Shown piece by piece: positions 44,246 through 54,068 of a DNA stretch of 54,276 bases (its first letter is position 1; each line of letters opens with the position of its first letter). The translations under genes were made by a program, and so were the position numbers. Source of the stretch: an uncultured Peptoniphilus sp. (lineage in GTDB: Bacteria; Bacillota; Clostridia; Tissierellales; Peptoniphilaceae); the NCBI GenBank assembly GCA_902489255.1, contig CABTZF010000011.1, positions 1 through 54,276 of the forward strand. The letters are read 5' to 3'. Below the pieces are notes generated by a model. The model made no database searches. It saw nothing but the letters and a program-made list of their open reading frames with translations, and had not been told where the DNA came from.

Positions 44246-45349
44246 ATGTTTTTAAAAAAATTAAGTGCTATTGCACTTTCAGGACTTATGCTTGTAGGGC
44301 TTACAGCTTGCGGTAAAGGACCTGAAGGAGTAGCGGCAAAAGTAAATGATGTTGAAATACCCATGGAAGATTTTTATAAATCTTATGCAGTTAGAAGGAA
44401 TCAATATATAGCTAATGCAGGCGGAGATGAATCTGTATTAGAAGGTCCCATTGATCCGACAGGGAAAAAATCCAAATTAACTATTGATCAATATTTAAAA
44501 CAAATGGCAGTTCAAGACCTTACAGAAACTGAAGTTTTAAAACAAGATGCAGCTGCAAATAATATAAAAGTTGATGATAGTGAAATAAATAAAATTATTG
44601 ACCAGTACAAAGAACAATTGGGTGGAGAAGAACCTTTCAAAGCATATCTTGAATCAATGGGGATACCTCTGGATTATTTAAAGGAAGTTTTGAAAAATCA
44701 AACTTTAGTTGGTAAATATACTCAAGAAAAATATAAAAATATTAAAGTAACTGATGACGAAGTAAAAAAATATTACGATAGTAATAAGGACAACTTTTTC
44801 AAGGCAAAGGCTTCACACATTTTAGTTGACGATCTAAAGAGGGCCAATGAAATAAAGAAGGAAATTGATAAAGGTGGAGATTTTGTTGAATTTGCAAAAA
44901 AAGAATCCAAGGATACAGCTTCTGCTAAAAATGGTGGGGATTTAGGAGAATTTACAAATGGACAAATGGTTGCATCATTTAACGATGCAATTAAGAAGAT
45001 AAAAGAGGGTGAAATTTCCGATCCTATAAAAACTGATTACGGTTTTCATATTATTAAACTAACAGAAAAAAAACCAAGATCTTTTGATGAAGTTAAAGAA
45101 GAAATTAAGAGTCAATTAACTCAAGAAAAATATGAAAAAGAAATTAAGGAAGTTATTGATAAGGCCAAGATTAATAAATATGTAAAACCTGAAGATAAGA
45201 TAGAAATTCCAAAAGAATTTTTAGATTATGGTAAGGTAAAAGCATTAGAAAAGGAATCAGCTGCTCAAGAAGCTAAGACTGATAATACTCAAGAAAAAGC
45301 CGAAAATACGAAAACTAATAATAAGGCTGAAACTAATGAAAAAAAATAA
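44246..45349 (+). CDS. PrsA-like lipoprotein foldase (parvulin PPIase)
   Basis: A 367-residue secreted lipoprotein. The signal peptide ends in the lipobox LTAC (C22); a SurA-N-like helical region follows, then a parvulin domain beginning KASHILVDDLKRANEI (about 188) and ending YGFHIIKLTEKKPRSFDEV. The tail is Lys/Glu/Asn-rich and disordered. PrsA proteins help exported proteins fold outside the membrane. TATAAT at 44206-44211 and GAAGGAG before the ATG suggest its own promoter beyond readthrough from mfd. A long terminator hairpin follows the gene. Confidence 0.88.
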   Translation: MFLKKLSAIALSGLMLVGLTACGKGPEGVAAKVNDVEIPMEDFYKSYAVRRNQYIANAGGDESVLEGPIDPTGKKSKLTIDQYLKQMAVQDLTETEVLKQDAAANNIKVDDSEINKIIDQYKEQLGGEEPFKAYLESMGIPLDYLKEVLKNQTLVGKYTQEKYKNIKVTDDEVKKYYDSNKDNFFKAKASHILVDDLKRANEIKKEIDKGGDFVEFAKKESKDTASAKNGGDLGEFTNGQMVASFNDAIKKIKEGEISDPIKTDYGFHIIKLTEKKPRSFDEVKEEIKSQLTQEKYEKEIKEVIDKAKINKYVKPEDKIEIPKEFLDYGKVKALEKESAAQEAKTDNTQEKAENTKTNNKAETNEKK

Positions 45350-45373
45350 TTTTTATATTTTTGAGTAAGAAAC

Positions 45374-45446
45374 AAAAGGCTCATGTATGTATGATGTGTA
45401 TCCGGAAAACCGGACACATTAATATATGCATGAGTTTTTGATTTTT
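45374..45446 (+). terminator. Long terminator hairpin after the foldase gene
   Basis: CTCATGTATGTAT (45380-45392) pairs with ATATATGCATGAG (45421-45433), extended inside by TGTATCCGG/CCGGACACA with an AAAA tetraloop and outside by CAAAA/TTTTG. It ends in TTTTTGATTTTT. A strong, two-tier stem. Confidence 0.85.
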
Positions 45447-45531
45447 ATTATTTAAGAGAATTAAATTTTTATAAAAGCAAATGTTCCATTTTTTCTCTTT
45501 AGTAAAAATTAATAATTTCTATAAAGTTAGA

Positions 45532-45540
45532 TGGTATAAT
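45532..45540 (+). promoter_or_regulatory. Extended -10 promoter of the ABC-2 exporter operon
   Basis: TGGTATAAT (45532-45540) carries the TGn extension and the consensus -10; no good -35 is visible. The ATP-binding gene starts 34 bases downstream. Confidence 0.45.
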
Positions 45541-45574
45541 AAATATTATTTATAATAGCTTTGAGGTGAAAAGT

Positions 45575-46291
45575 ATGTTGGAAATTAAAGATCTTTATAA
45601 ATCCTATGGACAAAAGCAAGTTCTTAAGGGCATAAATATCAAAGTGGACCGAGGTGATATATATGGTTTTATTGGCAAAAACGGTGCCGGAAAAACTACA
45701 ACAATTAAATGTATTGTCGGTATTAATAATTTTGAAAAAGGGAAAATAACAATTGACGGAATGGATATTTTGGAAAATTCATTGGAGTGTAAAAAAGTTA
45801 CAGCCTATATTCCTGACAATCCGGAACTTTATGAATTTATGACAGGTCAAAAATATTTGAACTTTATTGCATCTGTATTTGAACTTGACTATAAGCTTAC
45901 AAAGGAGAAAATAGATGAGCTGGCAGGGATTTTTGATATAGAAGATGCCCTTTATGAACCGATATCGTCATATTCGCATGGTATGAAGCAAAAGCTTGCA
46001 ATTATCAGTGCTCTTATCCATAAGCCGAAACTTTTAATTCTTGACGAACCTTTTGTCGGTCTGGATCCGGCTGCTACTCACTATCTGAAAGAAGAATTTA
46101 AAAAAATGGTTAAAGAAGGTTCAGCTATATTTTTCTCCACTCATGTTTTGGAGGTGGCACAAAGTCTTTGCAATAAGGTAGCTATAATTAAAGATGGGGA
46201 AATTGTAATTTCAGGTTATACAAAAGATGTGGTTTCAGATTCATCCCTTGAAGATATTTTTATGGAGTTAATAAATGATAAGAATAGATAA
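45575..46291 (+). CDS. ABC transporter ATP-binding protein
   Basis: A 238-residue single ATPase domain. Walker A GKNGAGKTTTIKCIVG, signature SYSHGMKQKLAIISAL, Walker B KLLILDEPFVGLDP, switch STHVLEVAQSLC. It belongs to the DRA/CcmA-like exporters that pair with ABC-2 permeases; here its partner is the next gene, overlapping by 17 bases. I place the start at the ATG with GAGGTG six bases before it; a GTG at 45566 lies inside that ribosome site. Substrate unknown. Confidence 0.92.
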   Translation: MLEIKDLYKSYGQKQVLKGINIKVDRGDIYGFIGKNGAGKTTTIKCIVGINNFEKGKITIDGMDILENSLECKKVTAYIPDNPELYEFMTGQKYLNFIASVFELDYKLTKEKIDELAGIFDIEDALYEPISSYSHGMKQKLAIISALIHKPKLLILDEPFVGLDPAATHYLKEEFKKMVKEGSAIFFSTHVLEVAQSLCNKVAIIKDGEIVISGYTKDVVSDSSLEDIFMELINDKNR

Positions 46292-47810
46292 GGAACTGGT
46301 TCTTTTAAAGTTAGAAATTTCAAGGTTAATAAATACTAATTCAAGGAATAGAAAAATTTTATCAGGTATAGCTTTTAATATTTTAATTGGTGCAATATTT
46401 TTAGCTTATTCAGTAATTTTTACACTTACATATGTAGAGAAAAATGAAGAATATTTATGTACGGCTGCCTGTGCAATCACTTTTTTAATTATTTTAATAA
46501 ATAATATTGTCTTTTCCAATAATTCACTTTTTAGCAAGATAGAAATGGATATGATTTTTCCCCTGCCCCTAAGCGAACTTGAGATTATCAGCTCAAAAAT
46601 TATTGGAATCTATGCTTATAATCTATTTTACATAGCTACAATTTTGGCATTTCCAATAATTTATATAAGTTTAAAAAATACTAATTTTTTCTTTGCCTTA
46701 TTTTCACTTTTAATATTACTTGTTTTTCCTCTAATACCTTTAGCCTTATCTCTTTTGATTACTCTAACCTTAGGAAAACTATTAAAAAACAGGAATATAA
46801 AATTACTTTTAACAGTTTTAGCAGGGGGCCTTGGAGCCGGAATTTATTATTTTTCAATTATTTCAAGAGATTCTTTCAGGAGTAAATTTGGGGAATTAAT
46901 TATTGAAATTTCAAAGCTTAGTGTTTTTAAATTTTTTAATGAAATGATTCTCAACGGAGTTTATATTAGAGGAATAATATTCATACTTATTTCAATAGTA
47001 GTTTTTGGACTTATATCAATATATATTTCAAAAAATTATTTTAATATTTATTATAGGAAAACAAATAAGGACCAAGTAAATATTAAGAAAAAAACGAAAT
47101 TCCAAGTAAAAAGAAAAGCCACAGCTCTTTTGGAAAAGGATATAAGCTTATATCTGTCTTATCCGTCTTATGTTGCCAATACAATTTTTGGACCCTTGCT
47201 CTTATTATTTTTTGGTTTAGGTCCTATGTTTGTTAATATAATCAAACTAAATGCCATTGCAGGATTTGATTTTGAAAATTTTATTACAAATAATTTAATT
47301 TTAGTTATTTGCGGATTTGCAGCCATAGGGCAGACAACTTATTGTTCCTTATCAATAGAAGGAAAGACTTACTATCTTATGCAAACCCTACCCCTTAAGA
47401 AAAGAGATGTTATTTTCGGCAAGGTTAAATTTTCCATGCTACTTATGATTTTACCCATATTAATTTCTGCCTTAATATTAGGGGGAAAATGTAATTTAAA
47501 ATTTGTAGAGATGGTTTTACTTATTTTAAACGGTTTTTCTTACAATTTATTTGCTAATCTATTGGGGATAAATTTTGATATTTTTTCTCTTGAAATTGAC
47601 TGGATAAACCCTCAAGAAGTTGTTAAGCAGAGATTTTCAATGCTTGTAATTCAGCTGATAATAATTTTTATGGTTGGTCTGTGTTTTTTTATAACTAATA
47701 TTGTTTTTTATGAGAACAGATTACTTTCATGGCTCATAATATTTTTATTAGTCAATATAATTAACTTGTTACAAATCCATTATTTGAAAAAAGGAGATTT
47801 AAGAATTTAA
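46275..47810 (+). CDS. ABC-2-type permease (putative ABC exporter)
   Basis: A 511-residue membrane protein with about 11-12 hydrophobic helices, arranged as two halves around a charged middle region (residues 260-295: KTNKDQVNIKKKTKFQVKRKATALLEKD). YLMQTLPLKKRDVIFGKV resembles the stretch found after each half in large bacterial ABC exporters, and the first half has the similar MIFPLPLSELEIISSKI. Paired with the preceding ATPase. This type sometimes exports antibiotics or peptides. No accessory biosynthesis gene is nearby. A terminator follows. Confidence 0.8.
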   Translation: MIRIDKELVLLKLEISRLINTNSRNRKILSGIAFNILIGAIFLAYSVIFTLTYVEKNEEYLCTAACAITFLIILINNIVFSNNSLFSKIEMDMIFPLPLSELEIISSKIIGIYAYNLFYIATILAFPIIYISLKNTNFFFALFSLLILLVFPLIPLALSLLITLTLGKLLKNRNIKLLLTVLAGGLGAGIYYFSIISRDSFRSKFGELIIEISKLSVFKFFNEMILNGVYIRGIIFILISIVVFGLISIYISKNYFNIYYRKTNKDQVNIKKKTKFQVKRKATALLEKDISLYLSYPSYVANTIFGPLLLLFFGLGPMFVNIIKLNAIAGFDFENFITNNLILVICGFAAIGQTTYCSLSIEGKTYYLMQTLPLKKRDVIFGKVKFSMLLMILPILISALILGGKCNLKFVEMVLLILNGFSYNLFANLLGINFDIFSLEIDWINPQEVVKQRFSMLVIQLIIIFMVGLCFFITNIVFYENRLLSWLIIFLLVNIINLLQIHYLKKGDLRI

Positions 47811-47823
47811 TATGTGATTATTT

Positions 47824-47855
47824 AAAAACTGCCAAAAAATATTGGCGGTTTTTTT
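47824..47855 (+). terminator. Terminator of the ABC-2 exporter operon
   Basis: ACTGCCAA (47828-47835) pairs with TTGGCGGT (47842-47849, one G-U) and is flanked by A-run and T-run (TTTTTTT), a classic intrinsic terminator. Confidence 0.88.
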
Positions 47856-47958
47856 AATGGATAAGGTGTAAAATTAAATGCGACACAAATAAAAGTAAAA
47901 ACTTATACTAACTTCGTGTAAAATGTTAATAACGACAAAAACTAACACGGAGGTCAAT

Positions 47959-48233
47959 ATGAGCTATAAACATCTTACACTAAACGAAAGAAATAAGATA
48001 GAGGTATTAAAAAAAGAAGGCTATTCTTCTAGAAGAATAGTGAAAATTTTGAGCTGCCATCATTTACAATAGCCAGATAGCTTATAAGATGCAAATCTGA
48101 ATATAATGCCTATTCAGCAGAAATATCTGTAAATAATCTTATTAAAAATTTAATGGAGCCAATAACAGACCGTAGACGTGCCTTTATTATCGAACACTAT
48201 TTGTATTATTTTATTATTTCTTTAAATTTTTGA
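47959..48233 (+). pseudogene. IS30-family transposase, broken N-terminal fragment
   Basis: The first 35 codons read MSYKHLTLNERNKIEVLKKE followed by GYSSRRIVKILSCHH, the N-terminal helix-turn-helix of IS30-family transposases, preceded by CGGAGGT. A one-base deletion near 48064 shifts the frame; homology then continues as TIAR, a TAG at 48078 in place of the expected Glu codon, and LIRCKSEYNAYSAE. After about residue 65 the match fades and the catalytic DDE domain is absent. This is an inactive relic. Confidence 0.75.
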
Positions 48234-48377
48234 AAATTTATTTTGACTGTTCTTTTATTTTTATATTTGAATTAGCAGGCAAAAATGATACAAATATTAT
48301 TTTATAGGCTATGATATTGGGTAATAACTAATAAAAGTTTTGTATCTTTTTGTTATAATTAGAAAGAAAGTGATATT

Positions 48378-50366
48378 TTGAAATTTAAAATACATTCAGA
48401 TTATAAGCCTACAGGTGATCAACCTCAGGCCATAGATAAATTAGTGGAAGGATTGAATAAGGGCTATAAGCACCAAACTCTTTTAGGAGTTACAGGCTCA
48501 GGTAAAACTTTTACAATGGCAAATGTAATTGAAAGAGTGCAAAGGCCTGCCCTTGTTATAGCCCATAATAAAACTCTTGCCTACCAACTTTGCTCAGAAT
48601 TAAAAGAATTTTTTCCTGAAAATGCTGTTGAATATTTTGTGTCTTATTATGATTACTATCAACCGGAAGCCTATGTGCCTATGACTGATACTTTTATTGA
48701 AAAAGATTCATCAGTAAATGATGAAATAGATAAATTAAGGCACTCAGCCACAATGTCTTTATTCGAAAGACGTGATGTTATTATTGTAGCATCAGTTTCA
48801 TGCATATATGGTTTGGGTGACCCTATAGATTATGAAAATCTGGCGATTTCTTTAAGACCTGGCATGATTAGGGAAAGAAATGAAATAATGTCTAAACTTG
48901 TAGATATTCAATATGTAAGAAACGATGTTGATTTTTCCAGAGGAACCTTTAGGGCAAGAGGAGATATTTTAGAAATATTTCCTGCATCATCATCAGAAAA
49001 ATCCATAAGAGTGGAATTTTTTGGCGATGAAATAGATAGGATTTGTGAAGTCGATGCTTTGACGGGAAAAGTAATCAGATACCTTTCTCATGCTTTTATA
49101 ACCCCCGCATCTCACTATGCAACAACTCAAGCAAAAGTTAAACACGCCCTTGTAACTATTGAAGAAGAACTTGATCAAAGATTAAAAGTTTTGAGAGACC
49201 AGGAAAAATTATTAGAAGCACAAAGATTGGAACAAAGAACCAGATATGATTTGGAAATGCTTGAAGAAATGGGATTTTGTTCAGGAATTGAAAATTATTC
49301 AAGGCATCTTTCTCAAAGACCGCCGGGTTCAAGACCCTACACTTTAATAGATTATTTTCCTGATGATTTTATTACAATTATAGATGAATCCCACCAATCC
49401 ATACCACAAATAAGGGGTATGTTTAATGGCGACAGGTCAAGAAAAGAAACTTTGGTTGAATATGGTTTTAGATTACCTTCTGCTTTGGAAAACAGACCCT
49501 TAAAATTTAATGAATTTGAAAAAATGCAAAATCAATGCATATATGTTTCTGCAACACCCGGTCCTTATGAAAGAGAACATGAAGAAAATAGTGCTGAACA
49601 AATTATTAGACCTACAGGTCTTCTCGACCCGGAAATTTTTGTAAGACCTATTGAAAATCAAATTGATGATCTTATAAATGAAATAAGTGCGGCTAAGGAA
49701 AGAGGAGAGAGAGTTTTAGTAACAACTCTTACAAAAAGAATGGCTGAAGATTTGACAAGGCACTTTAAAGAAATAGGAATTAAGGCAACTTATATGCATT
49801 CTGATGTTGAAACTTTGGAAAGGATGCAAATAATAAAAGATTTAAGACTTGGGAAAACTGACGTCTTAGTCGGCATTAACCTTTTAAGAGAAGGTTTGGA
49901 CTTGCCGGAAGTTTCAGTTGTTGCAATTTTAGATGCCGATAAGGAAGGTTTTTTAAGGTCAAGAACAGCCTTAATTCAAACTGCGGGTAGGGCGGCCAGA
50001 AATATTTCTGGGAAGGTTATAATGTATGCTGATAATATTACTGAGTCCATGCAAGAAACTATAGATGAAACCAATAGGCGTAGAAAAATTCAAGATGCCT
50101 ATAATAAGGAAAATAATATCTGTCCCAAATCAATTAAAAAAGATATAAGGGATGTAATAAATACAACTCTTGCAGCTGAGGAAGAAATTTCTTATAATGA
50201 AGAAGCTTTTGAAGATGAATTTACAAAAGATGAAATTGAAGCTATGATTGAAGTTTTGAAACCGCAAATGTATGAAGCGGCTGAAAATTTGGATTTTGAA
50301 AAAGCTGCTGAAATTAGAGATAAGATAAAAGAACTTAAAGAGAAGAAGAAAGAAGCGTTAGTTTAG
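48378..50366 (+). CDS. uvrB: Excinuclease ABC subunit B
   Basis: A 662-residue UvrB helicase-like damage-verification protein of nucleotide excision repair. Walker A LLGVTGSGKTFTMAN, beta-hairpin region YYDYYQPEAYVPMTDTFIEK, DESHQSIPQIRGM, the YVSATPGPYE motif, GINLLREGLDLPEVS, QTAGRAARN, and the C-terminal UVR motif (MYEAAENLDFEKAAEIRDKI) are all present. Start is TTG, with GAAAGTGA upstream and TATAAT 19 bases before it. uvrA follows eight bases after the stop. Confidence 0.97.
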   Translation: MKFKIHSDYKPTGDQPQAIDKLVEGLNKGYKHQTLLGVTGSGKTFTMANVIERVQRPALVIAHNKTLAYQLCSELKEFFPENAVEYFVSYYDYYQPEAYVPMTDTFIEKDSSVNDEIDKLRHSATMSLFERRDVIIVASVSCIYGLGDPIDYENLAISLRPGMIRERNEIMSKLVDIQYVRNDVDFSRGTFRARGDILEIFPASSSEKSIRVEFFGDEIDRICEVDALTGKVIRYLSHAFITPASHYATTQAKVKHALVTIEEELDQRLKVLRDQEKLLEAQRLEQRTRYDLEMLEEMGFCSGIENYSRHLSQRPPGSRPYTLIDYFPDDFITIIDESHQSIPQIRGMFNGDRSRKETLVEYGFRLPSALENRPLKFNEFEKMQNQCIYVSATPGPYEREHEENSAEQIIRPTGLLDPEIFVRPIENQIDDLINEISAAKERGERVLVTTLTKRMAEDLTRHFKEIGIKATYMHSDVETLERMQIIKDLRLGKTDVLVGINLLREGLDLPEVSVVAILDADKEGFLRSRTALIQTAGRAARNISGKVIMYADNITESMQETIDETNRRRKIQDAYNKENNICPKSIKKDIRDVINTTLAAEEEISYNEEAFEDEFTKDEIEAMIEVLKPQMYEAAENLDFEKAAEIRDKIKELKEKKKEALV

Positions 50367-50374
50367 GTGATATA

Positions 50375-53188
50375 TTGACTGAAGAATTTATAAAAATAAA
50401 GGGAGCAAGACAGCACAATTTAAAAAATATAGATTTAATTATACCCAGAAATAAATTTATTGTTTTTACAGGACTTTCAGGTTCAGGAAAATCTTCCCTT
50501 GCCTTCGACACAATTTATGCTGAAGGTCAAAGGAGATATGTTGAATCTCTATCTTCCTATGCAAGACAATTTTTGGGACAGATGGATAAGCCGGAAGTTG
50601 ATTATATAGAAGGGATGAGCCCTTCAATTTCTATCGACCAAAAAACGACTTCCAAAAATCCACGTTCAACTGTGGGTACAGTTACAGAAATTTATGATTA
50701 TTTAAGACTTTTATACGCAAGAGTCGGCCATGCATATTGTCCTAAATGTGGTAAAGAAATAACAGCTTTTACTATAGATCAAATGGTCGATAAGCTTATG
50801 GACCTTCCGGAAAGAAGCAAATTACAAATTTTATCTCCTCTTGTTAGGCATAGGAAGGGAACTCATAAAAAAGTTTTTGAAAAAATTAGAAAAGATGGAT
50901 TTTTAAGAGTCATTGTTGATGGAAATAACTATGAAATATCTGAAGAAATTGAATTGGAAAAAAATAAATTTCATGATATAGATGTGGTAGTAGATAGGAT
51001 AATTGTAAAAGAAAAAATTCAGTCAAGACTTTTTGAATCTTTGGAACTTGCAACCAATCTTTCAGAAGGGCTTGTAAAGATAAATGTAGTTGGAGGGGAA
51101 GATTTAATATTTTCTACAAAACTTGCCTGCACTGACTGTGGAATTATAATTGAAGAAATTTCACCAAGGTCTTTTTCTTTCAATTCTCCCTTGGGAGCTT
51201 GTCCTGAATGTAAGGGCTTGGGATTTTCTAAGGAAGTAGATGAAGATTTGGTAATTCCAAACAAAGAACTTTCTATTGAAGACGGAGCAATAGCTTGTTA
51301 TTCATCATCTAAGGGAACCTATTATTACCAAATGATAAAAGAAATAGCAGACCATTTTAAATTTTCAACCAAAAAGCCCATAAAGGAAGCTCCGAAAGAA
51401 TTTATTGATGCAATTTTAAATGGTTATGAAGGGAAATTAAAATTCACTTTTGACTCATATTTTTCAGGTATGAAAAATTTCAGCGGTTACTTTGAGGGAA
51501 TTAAGAAAAATTTAAAGAGAAGGTATATAGAATCATCTTCTGACAAGATGATGGACAGGATAGATGAGTTTATGGAGGAAGTTCCATGCCCCAAATGTCA
51601 CGGGTCAAGGCTTAGAGAATCCAGCTTGTCAATTAAAGTTTCAGGCATAAATATTTATGAACTTACCGGTCTTTCTATTATAAAAGCATTAGAATTTTTT
51701 GAAAATTTAAAATTATCTGAAAAGGAAAGTTTTATAGCTACAGAACTTTTAAAAGAAATTAAGGAGAGATTGTCTTTTCTTGTAACTGTTGGTTTAGATT
51801 ACCTAACCCTATCAAGGATGGCCGGAACTTTATCAGGAGGAGAAGCACAAAGAATAAGACTGGCAACTCAAATTGGTTCAGGTCTTGTGGGAGTTATATA
51901 TGTACTTGATGAGCCGAGCATAGGTCTTCATCAAAGAGATAATGAAAAATTATTGGGGGCCTTAAGAAATTTAACAGATATTGGAAATACTCTAATTGTT
52001 GTGGAACATGATGAAGATACAATGAGAGCGGCAGATCAAATAGTTGATATCGGACCTTTTGCAGGCCGTCAAGGAGGAAGAATTGTTGGCCAGGGCACAG
52101 TTGAAGATATTATTAATGCAAAAGAATCTATTACAGGAGATTTCCTTGCCGGCAGAAAAAAAATTGAAGTTCCTGAAAAAAGGCGACCTTTTACAGGCAA
52201 GTCGATTATAGTCAAGGGAGCAAGTGAACATAATTTAAAAAATATTGATGTAGAATTTCCTTTGGGACAATTTATAGGAGTTACAGGAGTTTCGGGTTCG
52301 GGCAAGTCATCTTTGGTAAATGAAATTCTCTATAAGGCCTTGGCACAAAAAATTAATAAATCAAAAATAAAACCGGGTAAGTATAAAGATATTTATGGTA
52401 TTGAAAATATTGATAAAGTTGTTGATATTGACCAAAGTCCGATTGGAAGAACACCAAGATCAAATCCTGCAACTTATACAGGAACCTTTGATTTAATTAG
52501 AGATATCTTTGCTATGACAAACGAGGCAAAGTTGCATGGATATAAAAAGGGAAGATTTTCTTTTAATGTTAAGGGCGGAAGGTGTGAAGCTTGCAAGGGC
52601 GATGGAATAATAAAAGTTGAAATGCACTTTCTTCCTGATGTATATGTACCATGTGAAGTCTGTAAGGGTGCAAGATATAATAGAGAAACTTTGCAGGTAA
52701 AATATAAGGGAAAAAATATTTCAGATATATTGGATATGACAGTTGAAGAAGCCTTGGAGTATTTTAAAAATCATCCAAGAGTCATAAGAAAGTTACAAAC
52801 TCTAAAAGATGTGGGCTTATCCTATATTAAACTTGGCCAACCTTCAACCCAATTATCCGGAGGAGAAGCTCAAAGAATTAAACTTGCAACAGAACTTTCA
52901 AAAAAATCCACCGGTAAAACTATATATATCTTGGATGAACCCACAACAGGTCTACATTCTTATGATATTTCAAAACTTATAAAAATATTAAATGAATTAG
53001 TTGACAGGGGAAATACAGTAGTAGTTATTGAACATAATTTAGATGTAATAAAAACTACTGATTATATAATAGACCTAGGTCCGGAAGGCGGAGACGGCGG
53101 AGGAGAAGTTTTAGTTACAGGACGGCCTGAAGAAATTTGCATGTGCAAAAAATCCTATACTGGAAAATTTTTAAAGAAAATACTATAA
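50375..53188 (+). CDS. uvrA: Excinuclease ABC subunit A
   Basis: A 937-residue UvrA with two ABC ATPase modules. First Walker A GLSGSGKSSLAFDTIYAEG, UvrB-binding zinc module CPKCGKEI..., ACTDCG/CPECKG zinc knuckle, signature LSGGEAQRIRLATQIGS, then the second Walker A GVSGSGKSSLVNEILYKAL, zinc finger CEACKGDG...CEVCKGARYN, signature LSGGEAQRIKLATELS. It recognises DNA damage and loads UvrB. TTG start with AGGTGAT upstream. The uvrB-uvrA order is standard in Firmicutes. Confidence 0.97.
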   Translation: MTEEFIKIKGARQHNLKNIDLIIPRNKFIVFTGLSGSGKSSLAFDTIYAEGQRRYVESLSSYARQFLGQMDKPEVDYIEGMSPSISIDQKTTSKNPRSTVGTVTEIYDYLRLLYARVGHAYCPKCGKEITAFTIDQMVDKLMDLPERSKLQILSPLVRHRKGTHKKVFEKIRKDGFLRVIVDGNNYEISEEIELEKNKFHDIDVVVDRIIVKEKIQSRLFESLELATNLSEGLVKINVVGGEDLIFSTKLACTDCGIIIEEISPRSFSFNSPLGACPECKGLGFSKEVDEDLVIPNKELSIEDGAIACYSSSKGTYYYQMIKEIADHFKFSTKKPIKEAPKEFIDAILNGYEGKLKFTFDSYFSGMKNFSGYFEGIKKNLKRRYIESSSDKMMDRIDEFMEEVPCPKCHGSRLRESSLSIKVSGINIYELTGLSIIKALEFFENLKLSEKESFIATELLKEIKERLSFLVTVGLDYLTLSRMAGTLSGGEAQRIRLATQIGSGLVGVIYVLDEPSIGLHQRDNEKLLGALRNLTDIGNTLIVVEHDEDTMRAADQIVDIGPFAGRQGGRIVGQGTVEDIINAKESITGDFLAGRKKIEVPEKRRPFTGKSIIVKGASEHNLKNIDVEFPLGQFIGVTGVSGSGKSSLVNEILYKALAQKINKSKIKPGKYKDIYGIENIDKVVDIDQSPIGRTPRSNPATYTGTFDLIRDIFAMTNEAKLHGYKKGRFSFNVKGGRCEACKGDGIIKVEMHFLPDVYVPCEVCKGARYNRETLQVKYKGKNISDILDMTVEEALEYFKNHPRVIRKLQTLKDVGLSYIKLGQPSTQLSGGEAQRIKLATELSKKSTGKTIYILDEPTTGLHSYDISKLIKILNELVDRGNTVVVIEHNLDVIKTTDYIIDLGPEGGDGGGEVLVTGRPEEICMCKKSYTGKFLKKIL

Positions 53189-53196
53189 TTAATATT

Positions 53197-54006
53197 ATGA
53201 AAGATTTAAAGAAAATAATTTTAGTTTTAATTTTAATTATTGGAATAATGCCAATAAAAATATTTGCAAATTATGTAAGAGAAAATAGTTTCATGGACAA
53301 AAAAGGGACTGATAGGGTAGCAAATATAAAAAGATTTCAAGCTACTATGAATATTCCTGTAAGTGGAGTTTTGGACAAGAAAACAAAAGAATGCCTTTAT
53401 AATGAAGATTATAAAGTTTGGGATATGGTGACAAATCCCCCAACCAAAGGATATTGGATTGCAGTAAATAAATCAAGAAGGATTTTAACCATGTATAAGG
53501 CAGATAAATCTATGGGCAAATATCCTGTTACCCTTGGAGCATCAAATACTCAAACGCCTTCAGCAAAAGGGAAAATTGTAAGAAAAAATAAAAATCCCGC
53601 TTGGGGAGGTATGAATGGAAAATATGCACCTAAAAAGGCAGATGATCCGAATAATCCCTTGGGAGAAAGATGGATGGCTTTACAACTGCCCGGATTTTCA
53701 GGTTATGGAATTCATGGCAATATTAAACCGCATCAAATTGGGGGTTATTTTTCTAACGGTTGTATAAGAATGTTTAATTATGATATTGAAGAATTAGTTT
53801 TCCCGCAAATGAATATTGGCGATCCGGTTTGGATAGGAACGGATAGCGAACTTGAATCTTGGGGACTATACCAATATTCAAAGATAGAAAAAGCTAAGCC
53901 TGCAGAAAAACCGCAAGTTATACCACCGGATGAAGGTCAAAAAACTAACTTAACTAATGAAGAAAAAATTGAAAATTATGAAACTGTGGACTTGTTTGAA
54001 TATTAA
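53197..54006 (+). CDS. Secreted L,D-transpeptidase with peptidoglycan-binding domain
   Basis: A 269-residue exported wall enzyme. Signal peptide (residues 1-24, LKKIILVLILIIGIMPIKIFA), then a short peptidoglycan-binding domain (NIKRFQATMNIPVSGVLDKKT), then a YkuD domain starting YWIAVNKSRRILTMYKADKS with catalytic IHGN...SNGCIRM (histidine and cysteine in place). It forms 3-3 cross-links in peptidoglycan or attaches proteins. The C-terminal 35 residues are Pro/Glu-rich. I choose the ATG just after the uvrA stop, which gives a clean signal peptide; an upstream frame starting inside uvrA was rejected. Confidence 0.87.
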   Translation: MKDLKKIILVLILIIGIMPIKIFANYVRENSFMDKKGTDRVANIKRFQATMNIPVSGVLDKKTKECLYNEDYKVWDMVTNPPTKGYWIAVNKSRRILTMYKADKSMGKYPVTLGASNTQTPSAKGKIVRKNKNPAWGGMNGKYAPKKADDPNNPLGERWMALQLPGFSGYGIHGNIKPHQIGGYFSNGCIRMFNYDIEELVFPQMNIGDPVWIGTDSELESWGLYQYSKIEKAKPAEKPQVIPPDEGQKTNLTNEEKIENYETVDLFEY

Positions 54007-54023
54007 ATAAAGATAATAAATTA

Positions 54024-54068
54024 ACCTACTTAAAATTATTTCAGATAATAAGAGTAGGTCTTTTTTTA
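54024..54068 (+). terminator. Terminator after the L,D-transpeptidase gene
   Basis: ACCTACT (54024-54030) pairs with AGTAGGT (54053-54059), with an inner ATTAT/ATAAT stem, followed by CTTTTTTT. Confidence 0.82.

Larger units (their letters stand above)
47811..48377. other. Intergenic region carrying an IS30 remnant before uvrB
   Basis: 567 bases without an intact gene. After the exporter terminator comes IS30-like leader DNA (to 47958), a broken transposase start (47959-48233), then AT-rich sequence containing a TATAAT box at 48354-48359 that likely serves uvrB. No clear LexA palindrome was seen before uvrB. Confidence 0.6.

Noticed and set aside
48190..48207. CGAACACTATTTGTATT as a LexA box before uvrB
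   Set aside because: Only half of the expected CGAAC...GTTCG palindrome is present and it lies inside the IS30 relic.
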